32,693 nt of DNA, taken from a virus. The position numbers were made by a program, and so were the translations under genes. Below are positions 31,699-32,693 of this stretch, piece after piece (position 1 is the stretch's first letter; each line of letters opens with the position of its first letter). The stretch covers positions 1-32,693 of the IMG/VR virus record IMGVR_UViG_3300042373_000562. One strand, given 5' to 3'. The notes beneath the pieces are model-generated. The model saw only the letters and a program-made list of their open reading frames with translations, made no database searches and was not told the DNA's origin.

Positions 31699-31803
31699 AT
31701 GAAGGCACTTGAATCTTTGTCGATTGACGAATATTATCAAACGATTTCGACTTTCTTCAGAATCAACGATGAACGAAATGAACAATTTGAAAAATCAAGA
31801 TAA
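31699..31803 (+). CDS. Short ORF, possible -1 frameshift extension of the tail chaperone
   Basis: Alone, ATG 31699 gives a 34-aa peptide (MKALESLSIDEYYQTISTFF and on), ending TAATG so that its stop overlaps the tape measure start. The same frame is open far upstream, through GKYIDQINYVNQILCDNKV, so it may be the T part of a G/GT-like frameshift product rather than a separate gene. Confidence 0.45.
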   Translation: MKALESLSIDEYYQTISTFFRINDERNEQFEKSR

Positions 31804-32693
31804 TGGCCGAAGACGTTAAAAATGTATTATTCAGACTTCAGGCGGACACCGGACAACTTCGGCGCGAACTTGAATCAATCAAGTCCGGACTTGGAAACAT
31901 TGGAACGGCGACAAAAGGCGCGGAAAGCCAACTTTCAGGACTTCGAAAAAGTTTGACCGGCGCGGCGGCGGCGTTCGGCGGAATTTCCGTCGCGGCGTCC
32001 GCGATTGACTTCGGCAAAGGCGCGATTCAAGCGGTTTCCGAATTTGAATCCGTTCAGATTTCACTTGAAACTTTTCTCGGTTCGGCCGACAAGGCGAAAG
32101 AAGTTTTCAAGGACCTTGAAAATTTCGCAATCAAAACGCCGTTCACGCCTGAAGAAGTTAATCAAGCCGGAAAGGCGCTTCTTGCGTTCGGCGAACCGGT
32201 CGAAGAACTGACAACAACACTTCAGCGCGTCGGCGACGTTTCCGCCGCCACTGGAAAGAACTTCAACGAACTCGCGGTCATTTACGGAAAGGCGCGAACA
32301 CAAGGGACACTTTTCGCCGAAGACATCAATCAATTGACTGAAGCCGGAATTCCGATCATTGGTTTATTCGCCGAACAATTCAAAACAACTGAAGAAAATG
32401 TCAAGAAATTAGGATCTGAAGGTCAAATCAAATTCGCAAACCTTGAAGAAGCGTTCAAGACTTTGACGTCTGAAGGCGGTCGATTCTTTGGACTTACTGA
32501 AAAACTTTCGCAATCAACGGCCGGACGTTTGTCGAATCTTGAAGGCGAATTCGGAAAACTTCAAAGAACAATCGGAGAAGGTTTACTTCCAGTATTTGAA
32601 ACGGCGGTTTCGGCGGCCTTTTCATTCATTCAATCAATTAGTCAAATTCCGGCGTTTGTTCAGGAATACGGTCGAACATTGACTTTATTAGGC
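31803..32693 (+). CDS. Tape measure protein, N-terminal part (continues at base 1)
   Basis: This is the start of the 1,092-aa tape measure gene; the frame is open at the window end and continues at bases 1-2515. The first 297 residues contain the conserved tape measure domain: QADTGQLRRELESI, EFESVQISLETFLGSADKA, TPFTPEEVNQAGKALLAFG, VGDVSAATGKNFNELA, YGKARTQGTLFAEDINQLTE and AGIPIIGLFAEQF. Such domains are widespread in siphophage tape measure proteins. The ATG overlaps the previous stop (TAATG). Confidence 0.95.
   Translation, partial: MAEDVKNVLFRLQADTGQLRRELESIKSGLGNIGTATKGAESQLSGLRKSLTGAAAAFGGISVAASAIDFGKGAIQAVSEFESVQISLETFLGSADKAKEVFKDLENFAIKTPFTPEEVNQAGKALLAFGEPVEELTTTLQRVGDVSAATGKNFNELAVIYGKARTQGTLFAEDINQLTEAGIPIIGLFAEQFKTTEENVKKLGSEGQIKFANLEEAFKTLTSEGGRFFGLTEKLSQSTAGRLSNLEGEFGKLQRTIGEGLLPVFETAVSAAFSFIQSISQIPAFVQEYGRTLTLLG
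32567..32693. repeat. Terminal direct repeat, copy 2 (circular closure)
   Basis: Identical to bases 1-127. Removing one copy gives the circular sequence. Confidence 0.95.

Overview
The window is a complete, circularly closed tailed-phage genome of 32,566 bp. The last 127 bases repeat the first 127 exactly, and the tape measure gene reads through this join without a frame break. All ~49 genes lie on the + strand, usually with 4-nt ATGA overlaps or very short gaps. The host is most likely a member of Bacteroidota. Start codons follow A-rich stretches rather than Shine-Dalgarno motifs, and several promoters match the Bacteroidota consensus (TTTG, 19 nt, TAnnTTTG, with two exact cases). No integrase, excisionase or CI-type repressor was recognised, so a virulent lifestyle is the simplest reading. 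No tRNA, CRISPR array or insertion sequence was seen.

The late region runs from about 28885 through the join to 19910. It opens with the small and large terminase subunits, a 46-aa protein, a probable tail assembly chaperone (with a possible -1 frameshift extension) and a 1,092-aa tape measure protein across the join. Three large tail or baseplate candidates follow (2516-8139). Only then come the head genes: portal, a MuF-type head protein fused to a C-terminal zincin metallopeptidase, a 64-aa partner, a scaffold candidate, the major capsid protein, and a tail tube candidate after it. Tail genes thus lie between terminase and portal, which is not the usual order. The region ends with a T7-lysozyme-like amidase, a holin candidate, a unimolecular spanin candidate, head-tail joining candidates, small Cys-rich proteins and a membrane protein with a CxxC motif.

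The early region (about 20080-28810) has two similar control modules: promoter, one small Cys-rich gene, strong terminator, then an operon. The terminator and the leader motif behind it are near-identical in both. The operons encode a DNA methyltransferase whose central domain has foreign-looking codon use, several unknown proteins, a Bet/RecT-type annealing protein, a duplicated-HTH protein, a replication initiator with internal iteron-like repeats (candidate origin), a helicase-loader candidate, SSB and small proteins leading to the terminase.

The most interesting points are the MuF-metallopeptidase fusion with a translationally coupled small gene, the repeated promoter-gene-terminator modules with a shared 5'-leader motif, the mosaic methyltransferase, the rearranged head/tail order, and Cys-rich virion proteins of which four end in cysteine. 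All functions are inferred from reading the sequence; no database search was run.
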